From Legionellales bacterium (GTDB lineage Bacteria > Pseudomonadota > Gammaproteobacteria > Eutrophobiales > Eutrophobiaceae), in assembly GCA_002721165.1 (NCBI GenBank), contig PBJS01000020.1:19284-34382 (forward strand): a stretch of 15,099 nt of DNA, read 5' to 3'. The notes under the pieces are model-generated. The model was not told the origin of the DNA. It did not search any database and saw nothing but the letters and a program-made list of their open reading frames with translations. Position 1 is the stretch's first letter. Each line of letters opens with the position of its first letter. Below, piece by piece: positions 6,766 to 14,167 of the stretch. A program made the translations under genes and the position numbers.

Positions 6766-7063
6766 TTAGAAATTATTCATATATTTCAATGTGTTAGTAT
6801 TGTATTAGGCGAATGAATATGATTAATACTGATATACCTGCATTGAATTTATTGATTTTTATGAAAAAATTTTAGAACACTTTCTATACACACTTTAACT
6901 AATGTTTAATAACTGATTCTTTTGTGAAGAGACCATGTAATTTTTTCTAATTTTTTTTGGGCGCAAGTCTAATGTAAAAAATTATGCTCTTTTTTATTTT
7001 CTACTATTTTTTCAATGTATTCTTAGACAAGTCGTTTAATCTTTCCTTTGCAGAACATCGATA

Positions 7064-7087
7064 TATCAATTATCCTTTTAATTGATA
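7064..7087. promoter_or_regulatory. Perfect 9-bp inverted repeat upstream of the cold-shock gene
   Basis: TATCAATTA (7064-7072) and TAATTGATA (7079-7087) are exact inverted copies around a six-base loop. The repeat ends 88 bases before the csp start codon and 27 bases before the candidate -35 box. It may be an operator, or the stem of a longer leader if transcription starts further upstream. Confidence 0.45.
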
Positions 7088-7114
7088 AAATTAAATTTCG
7101 TTGATATGTACATG

Positions 7115-7144
7115 TTGACTTTAAATTTAGTTTAAAAATAAGAT
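7115..7144 (+). promoter_or_regulatory. Candidate promoter of the cold-shock gene
   Basis: TTGACT (7115-7120), an 18-base spacer and TAAGAT (7139-7144) resemble sigma-70 boxes. Transcription would start near 7151 with a leader of only about 25 bases. That is much shorter than the long cold-responsive leaders of cspA-type genes. Confidence 0.4.
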
Positions 7145-7175
7145 TAAGTAATTGAAAAATGGGAGTTGTACTAAA

Positions 7176-7382
7176 ATGAGTAGTGGTAAAGTTAAGTGGT
7201 TTAACGAATCGAAGGGGTTTGGATTTATCGAACCTGATGAGGGTGGGGATGATATTTTTGTTCATTTTTCCTCAATAAAGGCTGAAGGTTTTAAAACATT
7301 AAATGAAGGGCAAGCAGTTACATATAATGCAGAGGAAGGGCCAAAGGGTCTCCATGCTGTTGAAGTTGAAGTTACTTCATAA
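7176..7382 (+). CDS. Cold-shock domain protein (CspA family)
   Basis: The 68-residue product is a single cold-shock domain, the usual length for CspA-type proteins. It has the RNA-binding motifs KGFGFI (RNP1) and DIFVHF (RNP2) and the family start SGKVKWFNESKG. Such proteins bind single-stranded RNA or DNA and act as RNA chaperones in the cytoplasm. The ATG at 7176 was chosen because GGGAG lies ten bases ahead and the domain begins right after it; an in-frame TTG at 7152 would add eight residues outside the fold. It stands alone, with a possible terminator behind it. Whether it is cold-induced or constitutive cannot be seen. Confidence 0.97.
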   Translation: MSSGKVKWFNESKGFGFIEPDEGGDDIFVHFSSIKAEGFKTLNEGQAVTYNAEEGPKGLHAVEVEVTS

Positions 7383-7410
7383 CAAAAATTATATAGTAGT
7401 TTCATTTAGT

Positions 7411-7446
7411 CAGTAGGGTTAATATTTTACCCCTGTAATTTTTAAT
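7411..7446 (+). terminator. Possible terminator after the cold-shock gene
   Basis: CAG and GGGT (7411-7413, 7416-7419) can pair with ACCC and CTG (7429-7435), leaving a two-base bulge. A short T-run follows at 7439-7443 after a few bases. The stem is short, so this is a weak terminator candidate. Confidence 0.4.
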
Positions 7447-7528
7447 TCCCTTGTACCGTTAGTTTAGTTTGTAATTGAACTTATTTTCTACAACATTGCC
7501 AAATTGTAATCAACAGAGGTGATTGTTT

Positions 7529-7717
7529 ATGCCGACATGGGAAAAAATTTTATTGGGAATCGCCGCATTTGTAATCGTTTTTTTATTTTGGCCTGGCACT
7601 AAACAAGCAGTGGAACAAAGCAAACAAGCGGAAAATCCTGATTGGAAAGGGGCACTTTTACCCATAGGCGTAGTCATTTTTTTTATCGTTATGTTAATTA
7701 TGTTTTCTAGAGGTTAA
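7529..7717 (+). CDS. Small membrane protein with two helices, family unknown
   Basis: The 62-residue product has two hydrophobic helices, about residues 7-23 (GIAAFVIVFLFWPG region) and 46-59 (PIGVVIFFIVMLIMF), joined by a polar linker rich in Gln, Glu and Lys. The ATG at 7529 has AGAGGTGA (7515-7522) six bases ahead, a very good ribosome site; an in-frame TTG at 7523 overlaps the spacer and was not used. The stop is four bases before the next gene, whose ribosome site lies in this gene's last codons, so the two are translationally coupled. I do not recognise a named family. Because its partner is a periplasmic Rap1a/Tai-like protein, it may anchor or assist that protein at the inner membrane; this is a guess from position. 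Confidence 0.75.
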   Translation: MPTWEKILLGIAAFVIVFLFWPGTKQAVEQSKQAENPDWKGALLPIGVVIFFIVMLIMFSRG

Positions 7718-7721
7718 GTTT

Positions 7722-8102
7722 ATGGGTATATATAAGGTTATTTTATTAACTTTACTTACTTTAAGTTCACCTTTAGCGCTTGCTGAAGATGATAGCACTG
7801 AAGAGTTGTTAACAGCAGGAGAATTACTCAAGAGTTGCGAGGATGGATCTACACCAGGCTCACCAAACCAATACTGTATGAGATATTTATTCGGTTATAT
7901 TCAGACGGTTATTATGCTGCAGCAAGCTGAACAAAGTCCGCCAATTTTTTGTATTAACCCACGTGTAACACCCATAGAAGAAGCAACTGACAATATGATT
8001 GCCTTTTTACGTAGTCAAGCATCTCGCTCAAACGAGGCTGCTCAGCAGATTGTGCTGGAGGGATTGAATAAAATGTACCCTTGTTCTGGCAATAATCTTT
8101 AG
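7722..8102 (+). CDS. Periplasmic Rap1a/Tai-family protein
   Basis: The 126-residue product has a signal peptide (residues 1-21, ending LALA) and a mature part matching the Rap1a/Tai fold: a helical domain with a Cys in LLKSCED (C39), YC (C52) before a GYI motif, FC (C77) before a Pro, and a final YPC (C121). Four cysteines would form two disulfides. Named members are Rap1a and Tai immunity proteins, which neutralise type VI secretion amidase toxins in the periplasm; many homologs have no known toxin. The gene starts four bases after the small membrane protein gene, with GAGGT about seven bases ahead. No toxin, amidase or secretion gene lies in the window, so a housekeeping or orphan role is possible. 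The family call is from the cysteine pattern. Confidence 0.8.
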   Translation: MGIYKVILLTLLTLSSPLALAEDDSTEELLTAGELLKSCEDGSTPGSPNQYCMRYLFGYIQTVIMLQQAEQSPPIFCINPRVTPIEEATDNMIAFLRSQASRSNEAAQQIVLEGLNKMYPCSGNNL

Positions 8103-8105
8103 TAT
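8091..8105 (+). repeat. 15-base direct repeat, copy 1
   Basis: AATAATCTTTAGTAT occurs here across the stop codon of the Rap1a/Tai-like gene and again at 9000-9014 across the stop codon of the Sel1-repeat gene. The two copies are identical; the flanking bases differ. Confidence 0.6.
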
Positions 8106-8188
8106 TACTCAGCCTGATTGTAAAGAAACCTCTTGAACTTAGCTTCGTTACAGTTGTCACTTATATAATATTTAAAAAAAAGGCTAGA

Positions 8189-9004
8189 ATGTTAAAAATA
8201 ATTATATTGTTTTTTTTGTATATCATCTCTCTTAATGCAGCAGATTTTGACGAAACTTATCAAGCATACAAAGACGGTAATTATGAAATAGCATTAAGTG
8301 GTTTTTTTGAACTTGCTTCCCAAAATCATATGAAAGCTCAATTTTATTTGGGCACAATGTATCGTGAAGGCAAAGGTGTTACCCAGGATTATTCTAAATC
8401 ACTCGACTGGTATCTGAAAGCCGCAGAATACGGTGAATCCAAGGCACAGCATAATGTAGCATTGTTTTACCACAATGGTATTTCAGTTGATAGAGATATT
8501 GAGACAGCAGTAAATTGGTATACTAAAGCTGCAGATCAAAACTACATACCTTCGCAGATCAATATCGCCAAGCTTTATTACAATGGTGACGGCGTTGAAA
8601 AAAATATAAAAGAAGCCATTACTTGGTGGAAAAAAGCAGCTAATCTCGGAAGTAAAGGCGCTCAACATAATTTAGGTCTAATGTATTTTCTGGGGCAAGG
8701 CATAGAGCAAGATTTTTCAAAAGCTATGGAATGGTATTTACGCGCAGCTAAACAGGGTTCAAAAGAGGCGCAGAATAGTCTAGGTTTTATCTACTTTGAA
8801 GGTAAAGGTGTGAGTAAAGATTTAATTGAAGCATATGCATGGTTCCAATTGGCAGCGAGTGCCGACTATGACCAGGCTAAACTTAATTCTAGTATCGTAG
8901 AAGCAAACTTAGATAACTCAGAGATGCAAAAGGCAAGAGAAAAAGCAGAGCAATATATTCTTGAGTATGCATCTGATAGTGAGTTAGTAGATTCGAACGA
9001 ATAA
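8189..9004 (+). CDS. Secreted Sel1-repeat protein
   Basis: The 271-residue product starts with a signal peptide (residues 1-17, ending LNA). About six Sel1-like repeats of 36 residues follow from about 35 to 240, each with the pattern A-x-x-x-L-G-x-x-Y-x-x-G-x-G-V and then W-Y-x-K-A-A; clear examples are YLGTMYREGKGV and NLGLMYFLGQGI. These helical hairpins form curved scaffolds for protein contacts in the periplasm or envelope. A Glu- and Ser-rich tail ends the protein. AAGG lies six bases before the ATG. A perfect TATAAT at 8164-8169 stands ahead of the gene, but no good -35 box accompanies it, so read-through from the Rap1a/Tai gene 86 bases upstream is also possible. The stop is three bases from the opposing gene's stop. 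The partner is unknown. Confidence 0.9.
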   Translation: MLKIIILFFLYIISLNAADFDETYQAYKDGNYEIALSGFFELASQNHMKAQFYLGTMYREGKGVTQDYSKSLDWYLKAAEYGESKAQHNVALFYHNGISVDRDIETAVNWYTKAADQNYIPSQINIAKLYYNGDGVEKNIKEAITWWKKAANLGSKGAQHNLGLMYFLGQGIEQDFSKAMEWYLRAAKQGSKEAQNSLGFIYFEGKGVSKDLIEAYAWFQLAASADYDQAKLNSSIVEANLDNSEMQKAREKAEQYILEYASDSELVDSNE

Positions 9005-9014
9005 TCTTTAGTAT
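9000..9014 (+). repeat. 15-base direct repeat, copy 2
   Basis: This is the second identical copy of AATAATCTTTAGTAT. The copies start 909 bases apart, and the Sel1-repeat gene lies between them. Confidence 0.6.
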
Positions 9015-10333
9015 GTTAGTAATAACTGGCTGAGCTCGTCTGGCGTTTTAACAAATTTTGACTTAAATCCTTCTATTTCAATTGATGCCGAAATATCTTC
9101 AGATTTATTAAACCTTATAAGTTTATACCAGCCTTTTTGTCTATGAGCGATATCTATAAAATTCATCACTAATTTATTGTTTACATGACCATTTATATCT
9201 ATGGTTAATGGCGATGACTGCGTTTCTCTGTCTATAAGTAATATTCCTGCCTCTTCAATGCGCGCAGTTGCAATCTCAGGGATTGATAAATATTTTAGGC
9301 CATGTTTTGAAATATTATTAAATCTTTTTTCCTTGCTATAAAAAGAGAGAAGATTAGCGAATCGCGTTAATGAAATATTTTCGTCTATTTGACGTGGGCA
9401 TGTATTATCGTTTTCAGATGTTATTTTATTATAAAATCCATAATAGTTATCTCTAAAATTATGATTTATAAACTCTAACGATTCACATGAATATTTCAAA
9501 TATTTCTCTTCAAATGTATTTCGATATAATTGTAACATTGCTCTTGCCATTCCAAGCGTGTCTGACAAATGTAACGGCTTATTAGTCACCGTATTTGTTA
9601 AATAACCGCCATCACTAGTTCTACAGTTTTTATTGATCCAATCAGCAGCATTAATCGCCATACTAAGGCTTTCCACATCACCACAGTATTCGGCATGTGT
9701 TGCTAGCGCTTCAATTACCCAGCTATTTTCTCTGGTTAATATACGTTTATCTATTTCTGGAAATCCTATTTTGTTACGTTCATTTTTACCTAGCGAAAAA
9801 TATTTTTTTGAATCTATGCCTTTTACATTGCCAGATTGACCCGCATAAAATGCACCATCGTTTGATGTCATAAAGTTTTTGATATAATCCCGGATTAATT
9901 TTGTTACATTTAGATAATTATCTGATTTTAAATACCCATACGCCAATGAATAAAGCCTTAGATGGCCAGCTTGTGCCGACATTGTTTTACGGTAGTGCGG
10001 AACATTCCATTCGCTAAGTGTCGAATATTGATAAACACCTCCCCACACTGGGTCAACTAATGCCATTGCGTTATCTAATGTTAGTTTCGCCATTCTTTTT
10101 TCATTTTTATCACCATCTGCAGCAATTAATAATGAATATTCAACACTGTCGCGATCAATAAACTTAATTGGCGATAGAATTCCACCGCGGCTCCAATCGA
10201 AACTTTGCATGTGCATATAACGCAGACGTCGTCGACACTCATTACTTAAAGTGGGATTAATCTGTTCCTTTAATTGTATTTTTTTCTCTACTGAGATTGG
10301 TTTTTCATTGGTTGATTTTAGTAAAGCATGCAT
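9008..10333 (-). CDS. DUF255/YyaL (SSP411)-like helical-barrel protein lacking the thioredoxin domain
   Basis: The 441 residues match the C-terminal part of the SSP411/Spata20 (YyaL, DUF255) family. FDWSRGGI (45-52) fits the family's DPxxGGFG region. VWGGVYQYST (97-106) with NVPHYRKT (110-117) fits the GGGFxRYS...WxVPHFEKM signature, and SNDGAFYAGQ (157-166) fits PEGGFYSAxD. This part folds as an (alpha/alpha)6 barrel like glycosidases and epimerases. Family members are usually 600-700 residues and start with a thioredoxin-like domain carrying CxxC; here only about 45 residues precede the barrel, and no such motif or signal peptide is present. AAGGGA (10342-10347) lies eight bases ahead of the ATG. 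A terminator separates it from pdsO upstream, so it may have its own promoter or depend on read-through. The reaction is unknown for the whole family. Confidence 0.75.
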   Translation of the reverse strand: MHALLKSTNEKPISVEKKIQLKEQINPTLSNECRRRLRYMHMQSFDWSRGGILSPIKFIDRDSVEYSLLIAADGDKNEKRMAKLTLDNAMALVDPVWGGVYQYSTLSEWNVPHYRKTMSAQAGHLRLYSLAYGYLKSDNYLNVTKLIRDYIKNFMTSNDGAFYAGQSGNVKGIDSKKYFSLGKNERNKIGFPEIDKRILTRENSWVIEALATHAEYCGDVESLSMAINAADWINKNCRTSDGGYLTNTVTNKPLHLSDTLGMARAMLQLYRNTFEEKYLKYSCESLEFINHNFRDNYYGFYNKITSENDNTCPRQIDENISLTRFANLLSFYSKEKRFNNISKHGLKYLSIPEIATARIEEAGILLIDRETQSSPLTIDINGHVNNKLVMNFIDIAHRQKGWYKLIRFNKSEDISASIEIEGFKSKFVKTPDELSQLLLTY

Positions 10334-10354
10334 GAATAGTTTCCCTTGTTAATT

Positions 10355-10406
10355 AAAAAAAAGTTCTGACCAAAAGAAAACGAGAACCGTTAACCTTGAT
10401 CAGAAC
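10355..10406 (-). terminator. Rho-independent terminator after pdsO
   Basis: On the minus strand GTTCTGATCAA (10406-10396) pairs with TTGGTCAGAAC (10373-10363), eleven pairs including one G-U, around a 22-base loop, followed by eight T. It starts about 54 bases after the pdsO stop and ends just ahead of the ribosome site of the DUF255-like gene. Confidence 0.85.
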
Positions 10407-10459
10407 TAGAAGGTCTATATTGAGAGGAGTAAATGATAGATAATATAGACATTAGTTTT

Positions 10460-11173
10460 TTAGGTTTCCTGATTAAGAGTCAAGTCAATAGTTACACGAC
10501 GATCAAATACATAAGATTCTGTGTCACCTTCGTATGCAGATGCTTTACGTTCACCATATGCATGTATTTGAAATCTTTGATTTGGTATGCCTGCTTTAAT
10601 GAATTCACTTTGAACATTTTTTACTCGTTCTTTACTTAAGCTTAAATTGTGATTATCAGATCCACGAAAATCTGCATACCCATTAATCTGTATTTGAATT
10701 TCAGGGTATGTTTTTATTAAATTAGCTAATTTTTGGATTTCAGGTAGAACATCATGATGTATTTTCGCGTCATTAGTTTTATAGTAAATAATATAAGAAA
10801 TTCCATCGCTTAATTTTTCAAGGGAACGAATTTCTTTATTACGAGAGACCTTTTGAAATTCTTTTTGGAAGCTTCTTTTAGTTTCAGCTAGTTCATTTTG
10901 TTGATACGCGATTTCAATACTTTTAGCATTTAATTCTTTCTCTAAAGCTGCAATAGTCTTATCTGATTCATTCTCACGATCACCCAACCATGTTCCACCA
11001 CCGGCACCAATAACAACGCCAACAGGTCCTGCTAAAACTCCACCGACTAATGCTCCTAAACCAAAACCTATATTTTCTTTATTTGACGCAGGCTCATTTT
11101 GAATTTCACTCGCAAGCGTGATTGACTGAAAACAAATTATGCTGGTTAATATTATGGTTTTTAGTGTTCTCAT
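10460..11173 (-). CDS. pdsO: OmpA-family protein of the proteobacterial dedicated sortase system
   Basis: The 237 residues have a signal peptide (1-21, ending LAS), a glycine zipper (about 36-64, GFGLGALVGGVLAGPVG and onward), a coiled coil (about 72-118) and an OmpA C-terminal domain (about 125-235). The peptidoglycan-binding motif is present as NGYADFRG (164-171) with Asp168, and Arg183 in LSKERV. This order fits the family of OmpA-like proteins called PdsO that accompany proteobacterial sortase clusters. Its divergent neighbours, a response regulator and a kinase with the matching architecture, strengthen the call. It probably ties the outer envelope to peptidoglycan; its exact part in sortase function is not established. 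GGAGA lies about ten bases ahead of the ATG. A strong terminator follows. Without the neighbours it would only be called an OmpA-family lipid-free protein. Confidence 0.82.
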   Translation of the reverse strand: MRTLKTIILTSIICFQSITLASEIQNEPASNKENIGFGLGALVGGVLAGPVGVVIGAGGGTWLGDRENESDKTIAALEKELNAKSIEIAYQQNELAETKRSFQKEFQKVSRNKEIRSLEKLSDGISYIIYYKTNDAKIHHDVLPEIQKLANLIKTYPEIQIQINGYADFRGSDNHNLSLSKERVKNVQSEFIKAGIPNQRFQIHAYGERKASAYEGDTESYVFDRRVTIDLTLNQET

Positions 11174-11373
11174 AAAATTTTCTCCATCTTCAAATTAACT
11201 ATAAAATTGATTTAACTGAGGGCTATTAAATACCTTGTAAATGGCAATACTTGGTTAGAATTAGGGAAATGTGGTGATAAAATATGTCAAAAAAGTGATA
11301 TTAAGTCCTTTTTAGTTAAAATCTTGGGGTTACTCCTTTATGGTGTGAATTCGGGTTATGCAGGAGTATAAAG
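11174..11373. promoter_or_regulatory. Shared divergent control region of pdsO and pdsR
   Basis: These 200 bases separate the divergent starts of pdsO and pdsR. For pdsR a box pair GTGATA (11295-11300) and TAAAAT (11317-11322) with a 16-base spacer is possible. For pdsO the minus strand offers a perfect TTGACA (11285-11290) with CCTAAT (11260-11265), though the 19-base spacer is long. The two sets overlap, which would let one bound regulator control both genes. No clear repeat for PdsR binding was found by eye. Confidence 0.4.
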
Positions 11374-12060
11374 ATGACCAAACAGATTCTTCTAGTCGAG
11401 GATGAATTAATCCTCTGTGATAATTATGCAAAAACTATTCACGAAAATGGTTACGAGGTAGTTACTTGTCACACTAAGCAGCAGGCATTGGAAATCATTA
11501 ATAAGCGTCTCCCAGATTTAGCTATTTTAGATATTGGTCTTGGCGATGAAATGGAAGCGGGTTTTGATCTTTGTCGAGAAATACGTGCCCTTTCTCAGAC
11601 CATCCCGATAATTTTTTTGACTGCTAGAGATTCTGATGTTGATGCTGTTAGTGGTTTAAGATTGGGTGCGGATGACTATCTAAGTAAAGATACAAGTATT
11701 CATAATTTGCTCGCTCGTATCGCCGCACTATTTAGGCGGCTTGAAGCACTAGAATCAACTAGTGATACAGATCAGATTAAACGCGGAAAATTAACCGTTG
11801 ATACAGCTCGTTTTAGAATCAAATGGGGTGACGACATTATTGATTTAAGTCTGACCGAATTTTGGATTGTCCACTCGTTGGCTAAAAGAGTAGATCATGT
11901 AAAAAGTAAAGATCAGCTTATGCAGGACTCTAATCAGGTTGTAGCTGACAATACAATTACTTCTCATTTGAAAAGAATAAGAAAGAAGTTTAAGGAAGCC
12001 GATGAAAAATTTGATCAAATAGAGACAGTATATGGCGTTGGATATCGCTGGAAATCTTAA
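11374..12060 (+). CDS. pdsR: OmpR-type response regulator of the dedicated sortase system
   Basis: The 228-residue protein has a receiver domain (1-120) and an OmpR/PhoB winged-helix DNA-binding domain (about 135-228). The receiver keeps all key residues: the acid pair E9/D10, the phosphoacceptor D53 in LAILDIGLG, T83 and K105. The output domain shows the LSLTEF element and ends in the typical VYGVGYRWKS. It activates or represses promoters after phosphorylation by the kinase encoded 20 bases downstream. AGGAG (11362-11366) stands seven bases before the ATG. The pairing with pdsS and the divergent pdsO identifies it as the PdsR type; without this context it would only be called OmpR family. 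The shared 200-base region upstream is the most likely target. Confidence 0.88.
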   Translation: MTKQILLVEDELILCDNYAKTIHENGYEVVTCHTKQQALEIINKRLPDLAILDIGLGDEMEAGFDLCREIRALSQTIPIIFLTARDSDVDAVSGLRLGADDYLSKDTSIHNLLARIAALFRRLEALESTSDTDQIKRGKLTVDTARFRIKWGDDIIDLSLTEFWIVHSLAKRVDHVKSKDQLMQDSNQVVADNTITSHLKRIRKKFKEADEKFDQIETVYGVGYRWKS

Positions 12061-12080
12061 CAACCTAATTAGTCTTTCTA

Positions 12081-14144
12081 ATGTTTAATTCCAATATAAA
12101 AATTTCTTTACGTAGTAAATTAATGCTGATGTCAATTTCAGTTTTGATTATTCCCTATATAGGATTTGAAGTTATAAGACAAACTGAGACCTATTTAAGA
12201 TCAACATTAGAGTTAACAGTGAAAAAAGACTCACAAGTAGTTGCAAGCACTTTAAATAACAGACCAAGATTATTTAGAACAAGTTTCTCAGAAGAAAAAA
12301 ATGCTTTATATATTCATGAACTAAATAATGTTATTCAAATAGATGGTTATACTAGTGATTGGGGGCCATATCTTGATTGGTCTGAGTTATATCCTGCTGC
12401 TTCGTTATCAGATGAAGATAATTTTAGACTAATCGTCAGTAAAGACGATAATTATTATTATATTCTATTACAGGTCGAAGATGATGAGTTAATGTTTTCT
12501 AACAGAAAGAGAAACCGGGGGATCGACGGTGATCATCTTATTTTAGTTTATCGGGATCGATTTAGAAGATTACATAAGAATTATCTTAATCCCATTGCTC
12601 CTGGTTCAATAAGTCCTTTTCGTTATCAGGAAACAATTGATGAGTATGGCGTACCGGTAAAAACACCAAAAATAATGACTAATATTTCTGCCTATTTACA
12701 AGAATCTCAAAATGGATTTAATGTGGAAGTAAGAATACCCAAATACCTCATAGGCGATAATTTTGGTTTTGTTTTTAACGATTTTGACCGTAAGGCAAAT
12801 AGTTTGAAACCGAGTCAAATTAGTACTTTTGATATTGAGCCAAATAAGATAATCGGTTCTTCGAAAGAAATCGAAAATATTGTTTCAAATCATGCTAGTG
12901 AAAAAGGAAGGCGTATTTGGGTGCTTGATAAAGCGGGTCAAGTTCTTGCTAGTAGCGGAAGCCTCAAACAACAGTTTCAAAAGAATGTATTTAATATTCT
13001 TTATACCTATTTGCTACCACCGGCTTACGATCAATTTCATGATGATTTGGCGGGGGCTTCACGACTAAAAAGTGATGAGGTAATGAATGCATTATCTGGT
13101 AATACAACCACCAAGTGGCGGTCATCTCCCGATGAAAAAGCAGTTATTGTTTCAGCGGCGACACCAATTTTTTATGATCAGAACATAGTCGGCGCTGTCG
13201 TTGTTGAAGAAACAACAAATAATATACAGTTAATGCAACGACAGGTACTAGCCGAGGTTTTTAATAAAACGTTATTAATACTCATTGTTATTATTTTTAT
13301 ACTTTTATTATTCGCAACTCGTCTATCTTCAAGGTTAATTAAGCTCAATCGCGATGCAACCGGCGCTATTGATGAATATGGTAAGGTTCAGGCGGGATTT
13401 ATTCCAAGTAATTCTAGCGACGAAATAGGAGAATTATCCAGAAGTTTCAGTAGTATGCTTAAAAGATTGGATCAATATCATGTTTACCTTGAGCGTATGG
13501 CTAGCCGATTATCACATGAACTTGCGACACCAATGGCTATCGTTAAATCATCATTGGATAGACTAAAACAAGAGGGCGAGGAACCTGATAAACAAGATCT
13601 ACTTAAAGCTGCTGAATCTGGTTTAGAGCGACTACAAAATTTACTGACAAGATTAAGTGAAGCTGCCAGTGTAGAACAGGCACTGCAAGAGTCTGAGAAA
13701 CATAAGGTTTTGCTAAATGATTTCTTAGAACAATGTATTGAGGGTTATCGATATGCATATCCCAATCAATCATTTGAATTAAGTATATCAAATGAATCAC
13801 TAAGTATTGATATTAATCCCGATTTATTCTATCAAATGTTAGATAAGCTCGTTGGTAACGCAGTTGATTTTTCATATCCTGAAAAAAAGATAGCTATAAA
13901 ATTATTTTCTGAATCAAATAAAATTATTTTACAAGTAATTAATTATGGCCCACGATTATCTCAGGATATGACAGGTCAGTTATTCAATTCGATGGTCTCA
14001 GTGAGGGATAAGCGCACTAATGTTGGACCACATTTGGGTTTAGGACTATTCATTGCAAGATTAATTGCAGAATTTCATGGTGGTATTATCTCAGCAGAAA
14101 ATTTAATAGAAGATGAAGGTGTTTGTTTTAGTATTACTATATAA
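12081..14144 (+). CDS. pdsS: Sensor histidine kinase of the dedicated sortase system
   Basis: The 687 residues run: membrane helix at about 14-30, a large periplasmic part (about 35-395), a second helix (397-413), a HAMP-like linker, then the kinase core. The phosphoacceptor is His479 in RLSHELATP; the N box has Asn593 in LVGNAVD; the G2 box is HLGLGLF at 651-657. In the G1 box the usual Asp is Asn621 (VINYGP), a change tolerated in some kinases. The periplasmic part begins with a segment resembling a CBM9/DOMON beta-sandwich (IDGYTSDW at 87-94, DGDHLILVYRD near 149-159) and ends with a PAS/Cache-like segment (about 278-378). This long two-part ectodomain is typical of PdsS kinases, far beyond a standard EnvZ-like sensor. 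It follows pdsR by 20 bases without a clear ribosome site, so translation may be coupled. Confidence 0.87.
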   Translation: MFNSNIKISLRSKLMLMSISVLIIPYIGFEVIRQTETYLRSTLELTVKKDSQVVASTLNNRPRLFRTSFSEEKNALYIHELNNVIQIDGYTSDWGPYLDWSELYPAASLSDEDNFRLIVSKDDNYYYILLQVEDDELMFSNRKRNRGIDGDHLILVYRDRFRRLHKNYLNPIAPGSISPFRYQETIDEYGVPVKTPKIMTNISAYLQESQNGFNVEVRIPKYLIGDNFGFVFNDFDRKANSLKPSQISTFDIEPNKIIGSSKEIENIVSNHASEKGRRIWVLDKAGQVLASSGSLKQQFQKNVFNILYTYLLPPAYDQFHDDLAGASRLKSDEVMNALSGNTTTKWRSSPDEKAVIVSAATPIFYDQNIVGAVVVEETTNNIQLMQRQVLAEVFNKTLLILIVIIFILLLFATRLSSRLIKLNRDATGAIDEYGKVQAGFIPSNSSDEIGELSRSFSSMLKRLDQYHVYLERMASRLSHELATPMAIVKSSLDRLKQEGEEPDKQDLLKAAESGLERLQNLLTRLSEAASVEQALQESEKHKVLLNDFLEQCIEGYRYAYPNQSFELSISNESLSIDINPDLFYQMLDKLVGNAVDFSYPEKKIAIKLFSESNKIILQVINYGPRLSQDMTGQLFNSMVSVRDKRTNVGPHLGLGLFIARLIAEFHGGIISAENLIEDEGVCFSITI

Positions 14145-14167
14145 GTACTTTGACTTACTGTTTTTGA

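Larger units (their letters stand above)
6766..7175. other. AT-rich intergenic region between porin promoter and cold-shock gene
   Basis: No convincing gene was found. Long T-runs dominate 6936-7015. A minus-strand frame at 7023-7265 lies over the cold-shock gene, is low in complexity and has no ribosome site. The only structure seen is the inverted repeat at 7064-7087 and a promoter candidate at 7115-7144. Confidence 0.6.

Noticed and set aside
7023..7265. A minus-strand open frame of 80 codons over the cold-shock gene
   Set aside because: It overlaps the certain csp gene, is of low complexity (Lys, Ile, Asn, Phe) and has no ribosome site.
10433..10639. A plus-strand open frame of 68 codons preceded by AGAGGAG
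   Set aside because: It is antisense to the end of pdsO, the ribosome-like site is only three bases from the ATG, and the protein has no coherent pattern.
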